Source: Lewinella sp. LCG006
Lineage (GTDB): Bacteria > Bacteroidota > Bacteroidia > Chitinophagales > Saprospiraceae
Direction of reading: 5' to 3'
DNA length: 64,000 nt
Assembly: GCF_040784935.1 (NCBI RefSeq)
Contig: NZ_CP160680.1
Location: 5,189,802-5,253,801 of the forward strand
How positions within the stretch are numbered: the first letter of the stretch is position 1; every line of letters begins with the position of its first letter. A program made the position numbers and the translations under genes. The notes under the pieces are model-generated. The model saw nothing but the letters and a program-made list of their open reading frames with translations, was not told the origin of the DNA and ran no database searches. Positions 8,840-17,846 of this stretch are shown here, piece after piece.

Positions 8840-9175
8840 ACGTTTTAGTTAGAGGGTAGTTTTATAATCAGTAAAACCTCACCGTACAGGGTAGGCTGTA
8901 CAATCTGGCTGGTAATTCAGGTTACGCGTGGCTTTGCCATAGGCATCCCTTCGGGGTCGCCCGCAACGAGTTCTATCCGTCCTCCGAGTGCGGACTAAAG
9001 CCCGCGTAACCTGACCAAGGGCAACTTCGCCTAGCAATTTAGCTTGTCAAAAAAGCACTGAAACCGTCACGCCTATTCACCAGCAGATTGAGCACCTTAG
9101 GTTTAAGCCTGCTTGCACCACGAAGTAGCAGCGTAAGCTACCGCGAAGCAGCTACGAAGTAAAACCTCACTTTTA
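8840..9175. other. Non-coding spacer inside the alginate operon
   Basis: 336 bp between susD and the NRAMP-like gene, far longer than other gaps in this operon. It holds no convincing ORF. It contains an inverted repeat at 8917-8935 / 8997-9014 (12 bp perfect, then 6 more after a one-base bulge). A 12-bp direct repeat at 8871-8882 and 9159-9170 brackets the stretch, and a small GTAGC/GCTAC-rich block lies at 9125-9160. It may be an inserted repeat element or an mRNA processing/attenuation signal separating susCD from downstream expression. Confidence 0.6.
8871..9170. repeat. 12-bp direct repeats bracketing an inverted-repeat element
   Basis: GTAAAACCTCAC occurs at 8871-8882 and again at 9159-9170. 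Between them lies the 8917-9014 inverted repeat with arms TCAGGTTACGCG and CGCGTAACCTGA. The layout resembles a small non-autonomous insertion with a duplicated target, but no transposase and no second copy of the whole unit is seen in this window. Confidence 0.45.
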
Positions 9176-10474
9176 TTAGTAGCCATCATTTTGTGTAATG
9201 ACACCAAAGCTTGCCAGTACTTCCGAAACCGGGATGGGGAACAAGTGAAATTTGCTATCAATAGTTTGTCCCATTTCAGCATTAACAGTGCCGGTTCTCA
9301 CTAAATCAAACCATCGCTGGCCTTCAAAAGCGAGCTCAAGTCTTCTTTCATTAGCAATAGCTGTTCTAACTTCTCCTTGTGTGCTTGCCGTGGAATTAGC
9401 TAAACCCGCTCTCGTTCTAATCTTGTTTAGTTCTACGAGTGCAGCAGGAGTGCTTCCATTTTCGTTCAATGTTTCTGCATACAGCAGGATAACATCTGCC
9501 AATCTTAGCTCTATCCAATCGTGATCAGGGCCTCCAGTTTGAGGATATTTTGGCGACCGCAAAAGTGCCTCGTCGATGTTTACTGCTCTTCTCAAGTCGC
9601 CAGGGCTGGCATCAAAAGCGGCAATTAAATCGGCATCCAATGGCTCCAGCGATTTGGTGTCAAGGCCGCCATACCACGACCAAAACTCGGTAAAACCATA
9701 TTCGTCAGAAATAGAACTTGATATTTGGGTGGCAAAAATGACTTCTGAATTCAAGTCGTTGTCTACCCCAAAAATGTCGGCATAGTTGGCCTGTAAGGTA
9801 ATTTCTGCCGCAGTAGCTCCGTTGACAACAGCCGCAAGATGTGCTTCCGCTTGGTTAAAATCGCCCATCTGAACGAATACCTTACCAAGAAGCCCTTGGG
9901 CTGCGTACTTTGACGCCCTGCCTTCTACAATTTTCGTATCCAAAGCAGCTATTGCATCTTCCAAATCTGGAATGATCACATTATTGTAAACATCAGCTAC
10001 CGGCTGTCGTGCTAAAATTGATCCATCGGTTGTACTAGGTGAAGCAGACAAGTTGACGGGTACATCACCAAACACACGCACCAGTTTGAAATATGCCAGT
10101 GCACGCAAAAATTTGGCTTCTCCTACCTCGGTGGCTACTTTGGAATTTTCAATTACATTGTTTGCACTTAAAATCGACTTGTACAACGCCGTATAGAAAG
10201 GACCGAAAAATTGATCTTCCATCGCCGTTAAATTAGGGCCGTAGGTGTCAAATTCAGTGTAAGGCGGTTCCAACATCAAAGCATTGTCTGCTCTGAAGTC
10301 ACCCATGACGGCCATTGGGGTAGCAGATCCATGCTGATAGAAATAGGCGGCATTGAGTACCCCCTCAAAATCAGTCAAAGAACCTGAACTAGCAATATTT
10401 GGAGGGAATTGATCCAAATCCTCACAAGCTGTGAGTAATAGCAATGACCCCAGTATTATATATAATGTTTTCAT
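9176..10474 (-). CDS. SusD/RagB-family surface glycan-binding lipoprotein
   Basis: 432 residues with a lipoprotein signal, acceptor Cys17 (LTAC). The SusD/RagB fold is recognised by the early FEGVLNAAYFYQHG region, the repeated helices with ALAYFKLVRVFGDVPV (about 139-154), and the C-terminal LNKIRTRAGL...ERRLELAFEGQRWFDLVRTG segment typical of the family. SusD proteins cap the SusC channel and bind incoming oligosaccharide on the cell surface. The stop codon of susC is 33 bp upstream, so the two form the usual pair. The alginate-oligosaccharide ligand is inferred from the downstream lyases. Confidence 0.92.
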   Translation of the reverse strand: MKTLYIILGSLLLLTACEDLDQFPPNIASSGSLTDFEGVLNAAYFYQHGSATPMAVMGDFRADNALMLEPPYTEFDTYGPNLTAMEDQFFGPFYTALYKSILSANNVIENSKVATEVGEAKFLRALAYFKLVRVFGDVPVNLSASPSTTDGSILARQPVADVYNNVIIPDLEDAIAALDTKIVEGRASKYAAQGLLGKVFVQMGDFNQAEAHLAAVVNGATAAEITLQANYADIFGVDNDLNSEVIFATQISSSISDEYGFTEFWSWYGGLDTKSLEPLDADLIAAFDASPGDLRRAVNIDEALLRSPKYPQTGGPDHDWIELRLADVILLYAETLNENGSTPAALVELNKIRTRAGLANSTASTQGEVRTAIANERRLELAFEGQRWFDLVRTGTVNAEMGQTIDSKFHLFPIPVSEVLASFGVITQNDGY

Positions 10475-10507
10475 TATTTTATTATTTAAAATTTAAGGTT
10501 TGGTTGT

Positions 10508-13500
10508 TTAGAAGTTTACATTTAGACCCAGTGTGAAACTTTTTACAACCGGACTGGCACCCACTTGTACGCCGTAGGTTGTTGGGCCCAGGTAATCACT
10601 TTGTGTGGTCTCTACTCCTTCTGGGTTAAGAGAGGTGTAATCATCGCCCATCAGATACAAAAGGTTGGTTGCTGCGGCGTATACTCTCACGGAATTGAAA
10701 CCTCCTCTACGCGTCCAATCGGGATTGATGGTATATCCTACCGTGAAGTTTCTCAAGGCGATGTAGGATGCATCCTGGATTTGAGCGTCCAATTGATTTC
10801 TTGATTGTGTGTAATGCTGTCCATTATGATCAGCAATACCATCATTGTCAGCATCAAAACTAGATTTTAGCCTTCCGCCAAATTCTGATCTCCAGTAAAT
10901 TTCGTCAATGTTGAAAACGTCGCCGCCCTGGGCACCTTGGAGCTGGAAGGAAATATCAAACTCCTTGTAGGTCATTTGGCTATTCAAGCCCCAGTAGAAA
11001 TCAGGTGTGTTTTGTCCTATTTTAACTAAATCACCACCGTCTTCAACGGTTCTTGTGTTATCAATGATACCATCTCCATTTTGATCGACAACATAGTATT
11101 CTGAACTACTGATACCAATGTTTCGTGTAGGATCGCTCATGAACTGCGTTTCAACCATTCCGTTGGTTTCCAATCCCCACATTTCACCAATTTCTCCTCC
11201 TACATAGTTTCTAAAGACAGGACCTCTACCAGACTGGCCATAAATCACTTGAGGTAATTCATCCAGACCACCCAGGTCGGTAATTTCGGTGTTAACGGTA
11301 GACAGGTTGGCGCTGATGTTCCAGCGGAAACCACCCGAGTTGATCACTGCAGCACCTAGCTCAAACTCTACGCCCGAGCTGGTAACATCGCCAGAGTTGA
11401 GCACGATAGAAGTAGTGCCTAATACTTCAGAAACACTTTGATTAATCAGGATGTCTTCGATATCAGAGGTGTAATAATCAACACCCAGGGTGAAGCGATT
11501 ACCCAGGAAACCCAGGTTGACACCATAGTTGGTCTCCGTATTGGTTTGCCAGGTTAGATCCGGGTTTCCTACATTTGACGGGATAAGAAATCCAGTTCCA
11601 AACACGGTTGCCTGAGGGTTCAAAAGACTCAAGGAGCTGTAAGAGCCTAAGAAAGAAGTGGTTCCTAAAGATCCAGTACTGAAGCGTAGTTTTAGATCAG
11701 TCAGGAAGTCTGAATTGTAAAAAGCTTCGTTGTGCACGTTCCAGCCTAAGGAAATTGCTGGAAATACCTCATATCTTTTGTTAGCACCAAAGCGAGAATC
11801 ACCATCTCTTCGAGCCGATACCGATGCCAAATAACGATTGTCATAGGCATAGTTAATGCGTCCAAAAACGCTTCTCCGAGCAACGGTTTCGTCCCTCTCC
11901 GTAACAGCAATATCAGCAGGATCAAGCAGCGCATAGTTGAGCGGCTGACCATAGGGGACATTTGAACCGTTTAATGAGATTCCACTGATATAGAAATTTT
12001 GAAATTCCACCCCAGCTACTGCAGAAAGGTCATGATTGCCTAATACTTTCGCATAATTCAAGGTCGTTTCACTCAGTACAGAAGATCTTTTTACATCGGT
12101 TTGATCCAATGCCGTTTGATTAGTACGCCCTTGAGAATCAAATTCAAGTGTTCTCGCGAAAAAGTCTCGGGTGTCTCTCAGGTCTCCGCCCAAAACGGTT
12201 CTCACATTCAAGCCTTCCAGAATGTTGTATTGTAAATAAGAGCTGATGTTCGCAAAAAACGTTTTTTGAAAACGGTCCGTGTTATCCAGCTTGGTTGCCG
12301 GGCCGGCATCACCAGATCCACCAATGCCATTGCCGCTTCTCCCGTAGTGCCAGTCTTGGGCAGTCATGCCAGGCTCCAGGGTATAGATACTGTTGTTGAA
12401 AGGTGCATTACCTCCTCGGTAGCCAGCGTCAAAGGGGGCAAGCCCCAAAGCCTGTGCTTGCTGATCTAAATCCTGAACAAAGGCAATAGACGCTTCCGTA
12501 TGGTAGATTGGAGAAATGCTATACGCACGTAAAAGATCTCTCATGTCATGACCTACGATATCTCTATCAGACATAAAGCCATTGAAATTGATGCCCGTTT
12601 TGAAGCGGTCTCCCAGCCTGGCATCGACATTCAAACGCGCATTGTATCGTTCAAAGCCCTGCGTGATTACTATGCCTTCAGCATTGAGGTAACCTATTGA
12701 AGCAAAGTAGTTGACATCATCTGTGCCACCGCTCATGCTGAAGTCATGGCTCATGCTGTTACCATTGCGAAACAGCCAATCTTCTACCGCCAAGACATCA
12801 GGTGCATTTTTATAAGCGTTTAGGCGATAATTCAATAGATCAGGGTTGACTTCAGAGACATCATAAGTGCCATTAGCAATACCCGTTTCTAATTCAGCTG
12901 CCCATTCTCCAGCGGTCTTAAGTTGTTCAACATCTTTTACGTACCTGCTAGAGGTGCTCGCATAAGCATTGTAACTAAAACTAGGCTTACCTGATTTTCC
13001 TCTTTTGGTCGTAACCAATATTACACCATTGGCACCCCTTGAACCATAGATTGCCGCAGAAGCAGCATCTTTTAGTACCTCCAAACTTTCAATATCGTTC
13101 GGGTTAACCGTCGCCAAACTTCCTGAAATCGGATAACCATCCACTACAATTAGCGGATTGGAATCACCTGAAATAGAGGACGCTGCTCTAATTTGAATCT
13201 TTGGATCTGCACCAGGAGCCCCATCTTGATTTTGAATTAAGACACCTGCTAACTTACCCGCTAAGGCATCGTCTACACGAGTAGCCTGAATTGCTGCGAT
13301 GTCAGTGCCACCCACTTGTGCAATTGCACCAGTATTGTGTGACTTCTTACGGGTACCGTACCCAACCACCACCACTTCATCCAAAATCTGTGCATCCGTT
13401 TTCAAAACAATATTATAAGTCGTTTCCGCACCAACAACGACTTCTTGTGGTTCAAAACCGGTATAACTGAAGACCAGTACGGCGCCTTCGTCTACATTTA

Positions 13501-13735
13501 AGGAAAACATACCGTCAACATCAGTAACGGTGCCGGATGGGGTGCCTTTTATCAGTACCGTAACACCAATTAGAGGTTCGCCATCTTCGGCAGAAGTAAC
13601 TTTGCCCGTAATTGGTTTTACTTCCTCTACCCAATTGGTATTTCCTTGAGAAAGGAAAGGAAGGCATAACAACAAAGTCATCAGGTAAAATACCCAACCC
13701 GACTTGTTGAAATGATTAATTATTTTAGTTATCAT
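10508..13735 (-). CDS. SusC/RagA-family TonB-dependent outer-membrane transporter
   Basis: 1075 residues, usual SusC size. Features in order are a signal peptide ending near residue 31, a carboxypeptidase-regulatory-like domain (about 42-113), a TonB-box-like segment LDEVVVVGYG at 118-127, the plug with IQIRAASSISGDSNPLIVVDG and SLEVLKDAASAAIYGSRGANGVILVTTK (about 180-244), and a 22-strand-type barrel to the C-terminal LGLNVNF. It imports oligosaccharides across the outer membrane using TonB energy, together with SusD. It is the first structural gene of the alginate locus and lies downstream of the GntR regulator. Alginate oligomers are the inferred cargo. Confidence 0.93.
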   Translation of the reverse strand: MITKIINHFNKSGWVFYLMTLLLCLPFLSQGNTNWVEEVKPITGKVTSAEDGEPLIGVTVLIKGTPSGTVTDVDGMFSLNVDEGAVLVFSYTGFEPQEVVVGAETTYNIVLKTDAQILDEVVVVGYGTRKKSHNTGAIAQVGGTDIAAIQATRVDDALAGKLAGVLIQNQDGAPGADPKIQIRAASSISGDSNPLIVVDGYPISGSLATVNPNDIESLEVLKDAASAAIYGSRGANGVILVTTKRGKSGKPSFSYNAYASTSSRYVKDVEQLKTAGEWAAELETGIANGTYDVSEVNPDLLNYRLNAYKNAPDVLAVEDWLFRNGNSMSHDFSMSGGTDDVNYFASIGYLNAEGIVITQGFERYNARLNVDARLGDRFKTGINFNGFMSDRDIVGHDMRDLLRAYSISPIYHTEASIAFVQDLDQQAQALGLAPFDAGYRGGNAPFNNSIYTLEPGMTAQDWHYGRSGNGIGGSGDAGPATKLDNTDRFQKTFFANISSYLQYNILEGLNVRTVLGGDLRDTRDFFARTLEFDSQGRTNQTALDQTDVKRSSVLSETTLNYAKVLGNHDLSAVAGVEFQNFYISGISLNGSNVPYGQPLNYALLDPADIAVTERDETVARRSVFGRINYAYDNRYLASVSARRDGDSRFGANKRYEVFPAISLGWNVHNEAFYNSDFLTDLKLRFSTGSLGTTSFLGSYSSLSLLNPQATVFGTGFLIPSNVGNPDLTWQTNTETNYGVNLGFLGNRFTLGVDYYTSDIEDILINQSVSEVLGTTSIVLNSGDVTSSGVEFELGAAVINSGGFRWNISANLSTVNTEITDLGGLDELPQVIYGQSGRGPVFRNYVGGEIGEMWGLETNGMVETQFMSDPTRNIGISSSEYYVVDQNGDGIIDNTRTVEDGGDLVKIGQNTPDFYWGLNSQMTYKEFDISFQLQGAQGGDVFNIDEIYWRSEFGGRLKSSFDADNDGIADHNGQHYTQSRNQLDAQIQDASYIALRNFTVGYTINPDWTRRGGFNSVRVYAAATNLLYLMGDDYTSLNPEGVETTQSDYLGPTTYGVQVGASPVVKSFTLGLNVNF

Positions 13736-14037
13736 TATTTTTTATTTTAAATTTGTGTGCTGATTTCGCCTTCTCTGGCGAATGATAGAATGGGTATAAA
13801 CAAAAGAGGGCCTGTTTAATCTGGGGAATCCCAAATTAAATATGAGTTGAAACAACCACGCATACTTCTATTTAGCCGATCGAGGAAACGTGGAATTTCG
13901 GCAATACAAGATCCTTTATGAAATATACCTTTGGAATGGAGCAGCAGAAATGCTGGTCCATTTTTTTATGCTACTTAGCTGGAATTTAAGGCTGAATGCA
14001 TGTGTGGTGGTTTAATTTCAAGAATAGTGAATATAAT
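13736..14037. other. susC upstream region with two hairpins
   Basis: 302 bp between the regulator stop and susC start. Two inverted repeats are visible: TTCGCC/GGCGAA at 13765-13782 with a 6-base loop, and TTTAATCTGGG/CCCAAATTAAA at 13815-13840 (10 of 11 pairs). They could be a 5-prime leader structure, an operator or a terminator of gntR. No exact TAnnTTTG box and no copy of the gntR palindrome was found here. Confidence 0.4.
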
Positions 14038-14748
14038 TTATCTTAGAATGTTCTTTGACTTGCTGAACGCTGTAACTTCATGAAGGTGCGCTCGCATAGC
14101 TTTGGCCGCAGCTTCGCTATCTCTGTTGATGATGTGCTCCAGAATCTGCTCGTGTTCATGGTAGACTTTTAGCTCTGAATTATCATCACATACTTTGTAC
14201 TGTATAAAGTTGTTGACGATATCCGGTGTGATAATCAGCATAAGGGACTTTAGCACCGCATTCTTGCTGGCTTCAGCAATTTTCAGGTGAAAAAGCAAAT
14301 CCTCCTCTACCGCCTGTTTACCCGCACGAACTTTCTTCTCGTAAGCAGCTAATGCTTTATTCAACTCAATAATGTCTTCGGGCGTTCTACGTTCTGCTGC
14401 GAGTTCGGCCGCATTTACCTCCAGAATTACCCTGGTTTCCACTAAGGAAGAGAAATCACTCTTCTCTAGTTTCAAAACATCGGTGATTAGGCCCTCTAGG
14501 GCCGTGATGCCAATACCAGCCACCACCGTTCCACTCTGAGGCAGGGTCTTAAGGATACCATAGAACTCTAGCTTTTGAATCGCATCGCGTATGTTAGAGC
14601 GACTTACAGCTAGTTTCTCAGCAAGTTTTCGCTCCGCTGGAAGACGATCCCCTGGCGCTAGCTGTCCCGAGGATATCAGTGATCGAATCTGTTTAATAAT
14701 CTTATCGACAGGCGTCTCAACACGGATTTCACTGAAATTTTCAAGCAT
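14038..14748 (-). CDS. GntR-family (FadR/FCD) transcriptional regulator of the alginate locus
   Basis: 236 residues. The N-terminal winged helix (about 14-77) carries LISSGQLAPGDRLPAERKLAEKLAVSRSNIRDAIQKL, the GntR signature. The C-terminal FCD helical domain (about 95-225) has the expected ligand-binding His residues in FHLKIAEAS, YHEHEQILEH and RAHL, so it probably binds a metal plus a carboxylate ligand such as KDG or DEH. It lies directly upstream of susC on the same strand. Its promoter contains two TTGGT-TG-ACCAA palindromes, suggesting autoregulation. GntR/FCD repressors are known controllers of alginate systems in other Bacteroidota; the ligand here is inferred. Confidence 0.88.
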   Translation of the reverse strand: MLENFSEIRVETPVDKIIKQIRSLISSGQLAPGDRLPAERKLAEKLAVSRSNIRDAIQKLEFYGILKTLPQSGTVVAGIGITALEGLITDVLKLEKSDFSSLVETRVILEVNAAELAAERRTPEDIIELNKALAAYEKKVRAGKQAVEEDLLFHLKIAEASKNAVLKSLMLIITPDIVNNFIQYKVCDDNSELKVYHEHEQILEHIINRDSEAAAKAMRAHLHEVTAFSKSKNILR

Positions 14749-14772
14749 AAGAGGTTGTTTCAGAATCGCTAA

Positions 14773-14802
14773 ATTGGTTGACCAATTAATTGGTTGACCA
14801 AA
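14773..14802. promoter_or_regulatory. Tandem palindromic operators upstream of gntR
   Basis: ATTGGTTGACCAAT at 14773-14786 and ATTGGTTGACCAAA at 14789-14802, centres 16 bp apart. Each is TTGGT-N2-ACCAA, close to the TGGT-Nx-ACCA operators of FadR-type regulators. The upstream copy overlaps the -7 box and the other lies over the expected start of transcription, a placement suited to repression. Confidence 0.6.
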
Positions 14803-14829
14803 ACTACGATAATATTTCTTACTCGGAAA
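14799..14829 (-). promoter_or_regulatory. Bacteroidota-type promoter of gntR
   Basis: Read on the minus strand: TTTC at 14829-14826, a 19-base spacer, then TAGTTTTG at 14806-14799. The Bacteroidota consensus is TTTG-N19-TAnnTTTG, so only one base differs. The gntR start codon is about 50 bp downstream. Confidence 0.6.
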
Positions 14830-14904
14830 TATTTTTTGGTAAAAAAAAGAAAATAGTAGTATAAATATGGCTTATCGGTAGAGAAGGGGCTTTAAATACG
14901 GTTT

Positions 14905-15121
14905 TTGTGTTCGCTGGCGCTCACGGTTGTGCTCACTGCGTTCGCGGTGGTGTTCTCCCGATAAATCGGGATCACGGGGGTGCTCGTTTCACTCGCGGTA
15001 GTGTTCGCTAGCGCTCAAGGATCTAAAAAACCGCGAACGCAGTGAGCACCCGGGCACCGGGTGAACACCTCCGTTCGCGTAGCGAACACTACCGCGAATC
15101 CCGAGGAATCGGGATGAGTAC
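14905..15121. repeat. GC-rich modular palindrome cluster (copy 1)
   Basis: Dense array of short palindromic modules, among them GTTCGCgtaGCGAAC, TCCCGATaaATCGGGA, CCCGAggaaTCGGG and CGCGAACGCAGTGAGCACC. The same words recur at 32514-32745. No ORF in it is convincing. It ends at the stop codon of the S10 peptidase, so it may act as its 3-prime structure. Confidence 0.6.
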
Positions 15122-16612
15122 CTAATACTTCGCTGCTTCCCCCTTGGGCATACTCTCCAATATGAAATTCCGCAGATGGTCATTAGCAGCTTGGAGGTCT
15201 TCTAATCGGAGGTACATCATGTGGCCGCTGCGGTAGCCTTGGAACCGGAGACGATCTTGCAGTTTGCCACTAGGATCCAATTGCCACATCATGTATTTGG
15301 CACTGAAGTAGGTGGTGGCGCCATCGTAATAGCCAGATTGAAACATGACGTTGAGGTAGGGGTTTTCAGCCATGGCTTTACGCAAATTATCACGGACATT
15401 GTTCTTCTGAAAATCCCAGGGGCGGACCGGCCCAAACATATTGTATTTCAAATCCGTCTTGAAGCCCAGCTCTTCCCGCAGGTAATAATTAATGGCTGGC
15501 GTGAAGGAGTGCAACCAGGAAGTAAGCTCTGCACTATAATCTGGCTTATCACCTGCCTCACTACGATCAATACCCAGATAGCGGGAATCCAGACGACCAA
15601 TGGTGTAGCCCTTTTCGTTTCTCAGCAGTTCTTTCCAGAAATACTGGGTAGGTACATCCAAATTATGCTGCATAATTACTTCCGCCGAGATGCCTGCGTA
15701 CTCAGCCATCTTGTTTGCAATGACTTGCTTTTCCTCCAAAGGCAGGAAGCCTCCCCGAGCGAGTGCTGGCATGAGGGTGCCAATGGCAAATTCTTCCGAG
15801 GCCGGTAGTATATCCAGCAAATCTTGCTGTTGTAAATGATCAGGAAGTTGTTTGTGGTACCAAGCGGCAGCTGTAAAGTAAGGGAAATCTATTGCCGACG
15901 ACACAGGGCTATCTGAAGCAGAAGCCTGATAATCGGCCGGGGAAACCAAGACTACACCATTGAGGTACATCCACTGTTTTTCCTGTAAAGCCAGGGCCAA
16001 GCCTGCTACTCTGGTACCCCCGTAGCTTTCTCCAATGATGTACTTGGGGGAGCGCCAGCGTTCTTTTCGTGTGACGAAGGTCGTGAGCCATTCCGACAGG
16101 TAGTCAATGTCGGCATTGACCCCAAAAAACTGTTCCCGCTTGATTTCTTTACCACTCATCGGGATGGTGCGAGAGTAACCAGTGTTCACTGGATTAACGT
16201 ATACAATATCGGCGATGTCCAATATAGAGTAGGGGTTTTCGTGGGTGCCATAAGGCTGTATAGGGTAGCCTTCTTCATCGATGTTCAACACCTGCGGGCC
16301 CGTATAGGCCACATGCATCCACACGGAACCCGAACCTGGGCCTCCATTAAAGGAAATAAGAAGTGGTCGATTGCCTCTGTCCGCTATTCCATTTCTGGTG
16401 TAATACGTATAATGTAAGGTCGCTATGGGTTCCCCCAATTCATCCCAAACGGGTTGCATCCCGATGGTGGCGGTATAATCAACTTTTTGACCACGAATGG
16501 TGGTGCTGTGTTGGGTGACAACCATGGTGTCAATCGGTAAATGGCGATGTTGGGCAAAGACAAGACCTTGAATAAGGAACAAGCCAAGCAGTAGCAAGTA
16601 GAGGTTTTTCAT
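15122..16612 (-). CDS. Secreted serine carboxypeptidase, peptidase family S10
   Basis: 496 residues with a signal peptide ending near Ala20. The S10 landmarks are FNGGPGSGSVWMH (88-100, oxyanion region), YVNPVNTGYSR (138-148), and GESYGG with nucleophile Ser196. A late SGYYDGATTY supplies the likely catalytic Asp and SGHMMY the likely catalytic His. S10 enzymes remove C-terminal residues from peptides, normally outside the cytoplasm. It has the same strand as its neighbours but sits between a repeat cluster and a 94-bp gap, so it is probably transcribed alone. Family is sure; substrate unknown. Confidence 0.9.
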   Translation of the reverse strand: MKNLYLLLLGLFLIQGLVFAQHRHLPIDTMVVTQHSTTIRGQKVDYTATIGMQPVWDELGEPIATLHYTYYTRNGIADRGNRPLLISFNGGPGSGSVWMHVAYTGPQVLNIDEEGYPIQPYGTHENPYSILDIADIVYVNPVNTGYSRTIPMSGKEIKREQFFGVNADIDYLSEWLTTFVTRKERWRSPKYIIGESYGGTRVAGLALALQEKQWMYLNGVVLVSPADYQASASDSPVSSAIDFPYFTAAAWYHKQLPDHLQQQDLLDILPASEEFAIGTLMPALARGGFLPLEEKQVIANKMAEYAGISAEVIMQHNLDVPTQYFWKELLRNEKGYTIGRLDSRYLGIDRSEAGDKPDYSAELTSWLHSFTPAINYYLREELGFKTDLKYNMFGPVRPWDFQKNNVRDNLRKAMAENPYLNVMFQSGYYDGATTYFSAKYMMWQLDPSGKLQDRLRFQGYRSGHMMYLRLEDLQAANDHLRNFILESMPKGEAAKY

Positions 16613-16706
16613 AACTAGAATTGGTTGTGGTGATAAGACGGGTTAAGATACGGAAAGATGATAAACCTTTGACTGCTCCTCGGTGAATGTCTATAGTACA
16701 ACAAAG

Positions 16707-17846
16707 CTACGCTTTACTGATAGGCTGGTGTGTTTGTAAAAAAGCCAGTACCTCCGTTGGTTCATCCGTCAGACACATCAGGTCGTGGTAGGTTTTGCCA
16801 AAGGACAGCTGCCGCAAAAGAGGGTAGAGCATGGTTTCAATTTCGTACCGCTCCCGTCCCAGGAAAACCATTGGACTGTAATAGTTGAAGGTTGCGTAAT
16901 GGTTCTGGGCAGCATCCATAAATATCTCCTGGGTGGTGCCTGCACTTCCCGGCGCATACACAATACCGTAAAGTGCTACGGCCAAAAGCGTATCTTCTCG
17001 AATGCTATTGGAGAAATATTTGGCAATATGGCTGGCAAAGAGATTGCTGGGTTCATGACCATAAAACCAGGTAGGAATCGCCAGGTTGTCCTGTCCTTCC
17101 GGGTAAGCGGCAAGTACGGCGAGTGCCGTTTCGTGGTATCCCTCGTCTGTATAATGGGGAGCTTCTTTGAGTATATCCAAGGCTTTGTCAACCGCACTAG
17201 CGGGTTGGCCGGCTAGGTATGCACCCAGGTTGGCTGCCTCCATGATGCCAGGGCCGCCACCCGAAGCGACAAAGTAGCCATGTTCACCGAGCAGCTTGGC
17301 TGTAACAACCGTTTTATGATAACAGGAAGCTGTTCGAGCCATGCTATGGCCTCCCATGATAGCGACACACCGACGGTCGGTCATCCCCTGATCATCAAAT
17401 TTTAGCAGTTTCCGTAAGGAATTATCGATCGCATGGTCGTGGATACGTTGCCAGAGGGCTTCGTTGATCGTGGGGTTGAAGCGTTGGGTACTGAAATGAT
17501 CGTAAACGCGGAGGTCGTGACTTTGGTCGTTGACGGTCTTACAAAGTTCTTGCCAGGTATACAGTTGGGTACGGAAAGGATCGTAGGGCAAATCTTCAGG
17601 AGCGTGGTAGATGTTGGCCCCTTTTTTGCGGAGCAGCATCTCATCGTCCAGGCTCATCTGGCAGCCAAGAAAAAGTGTATTCTTGATCTTGAAATTTCCC
17701 CAATCCAGTTTTAATGGCCTGAAATCCAGGGCCTGCACGGTGCAGTTGACCAAAGAATGGCCGTTTTTCAGTAGTCCTTCAAAAGTGCTGATCTGGTTGA
17801 TGATCTGTTCCTCTGAAGCGATAAACTTAGGGCGTTGGAAGGTCAT
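16707..17846 (-). CDS. LOG-family Rossmann-fold protein with N-terminal extension
   Basis: 379 residues. The C-terminal two thirds match the LOG (formerly lysine-decarboxylase-like) nucleotide-binding fold: GGGPGIMEA at 196-204 and PGSAGTTQE at 299-307, the latter a variant of the usual PGGxGTxxE. LOG enzymes release cytokinin bases from nucleoside monophosphates; distant bacterial members hydrolyse other nucleotides. About 150 extra residues at the N-terminus are not part of the short LOG proteins and I do not recognise them. The start overlaps the coaE stop by 4 bp (ATGA), so the two are translationally coupled. Exact reaction unknown. Confidence 0.75.
   Translation of the reverse strand: MTFQRPKFIASEEQIINQISTFEGLLKNGHSLVNCTVQALDFRPLKLDWGNFKIKNTLFLGCQMSLDDEMLLRKKGANIYHAPEDLPYDPFRTQLYTWQELCKTVNDQSHDLRVYDHFSTQRFNPTINEALWQRIHDHAIDNSLRKLLKFDDQGMTDRRCVAIMGGHSMARTASCYHKTVVTAKLLGEHGYFVASGGGPGIMEAANLGAYLAGQPASAVDKALDILKEAPHYTDEGYHETALAVLAAYPEGQDNLAIPTWFYGHEPSNLFASHIAKYFSNSIREDTLLAVALYGIVYAPGSAGTTQEIFMDAAQNHYATFNYYSPMVFLGRERYEIETMLYPLLRQLSFGKTYHDLMCLTDEPTEVLAFLQTHQPISKA

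Noticed and set aside
8871-9170. Insertion sequence
   Set aside because: Direct repeats bracket it, but there is no transposase and too little DNA for one.
15221-15808. 195-residue plus-strand ORF
   Set aside because: Lies fully antisense to the S10 peptidase, has no motif or signal, and its composition reflects the opposite frame.
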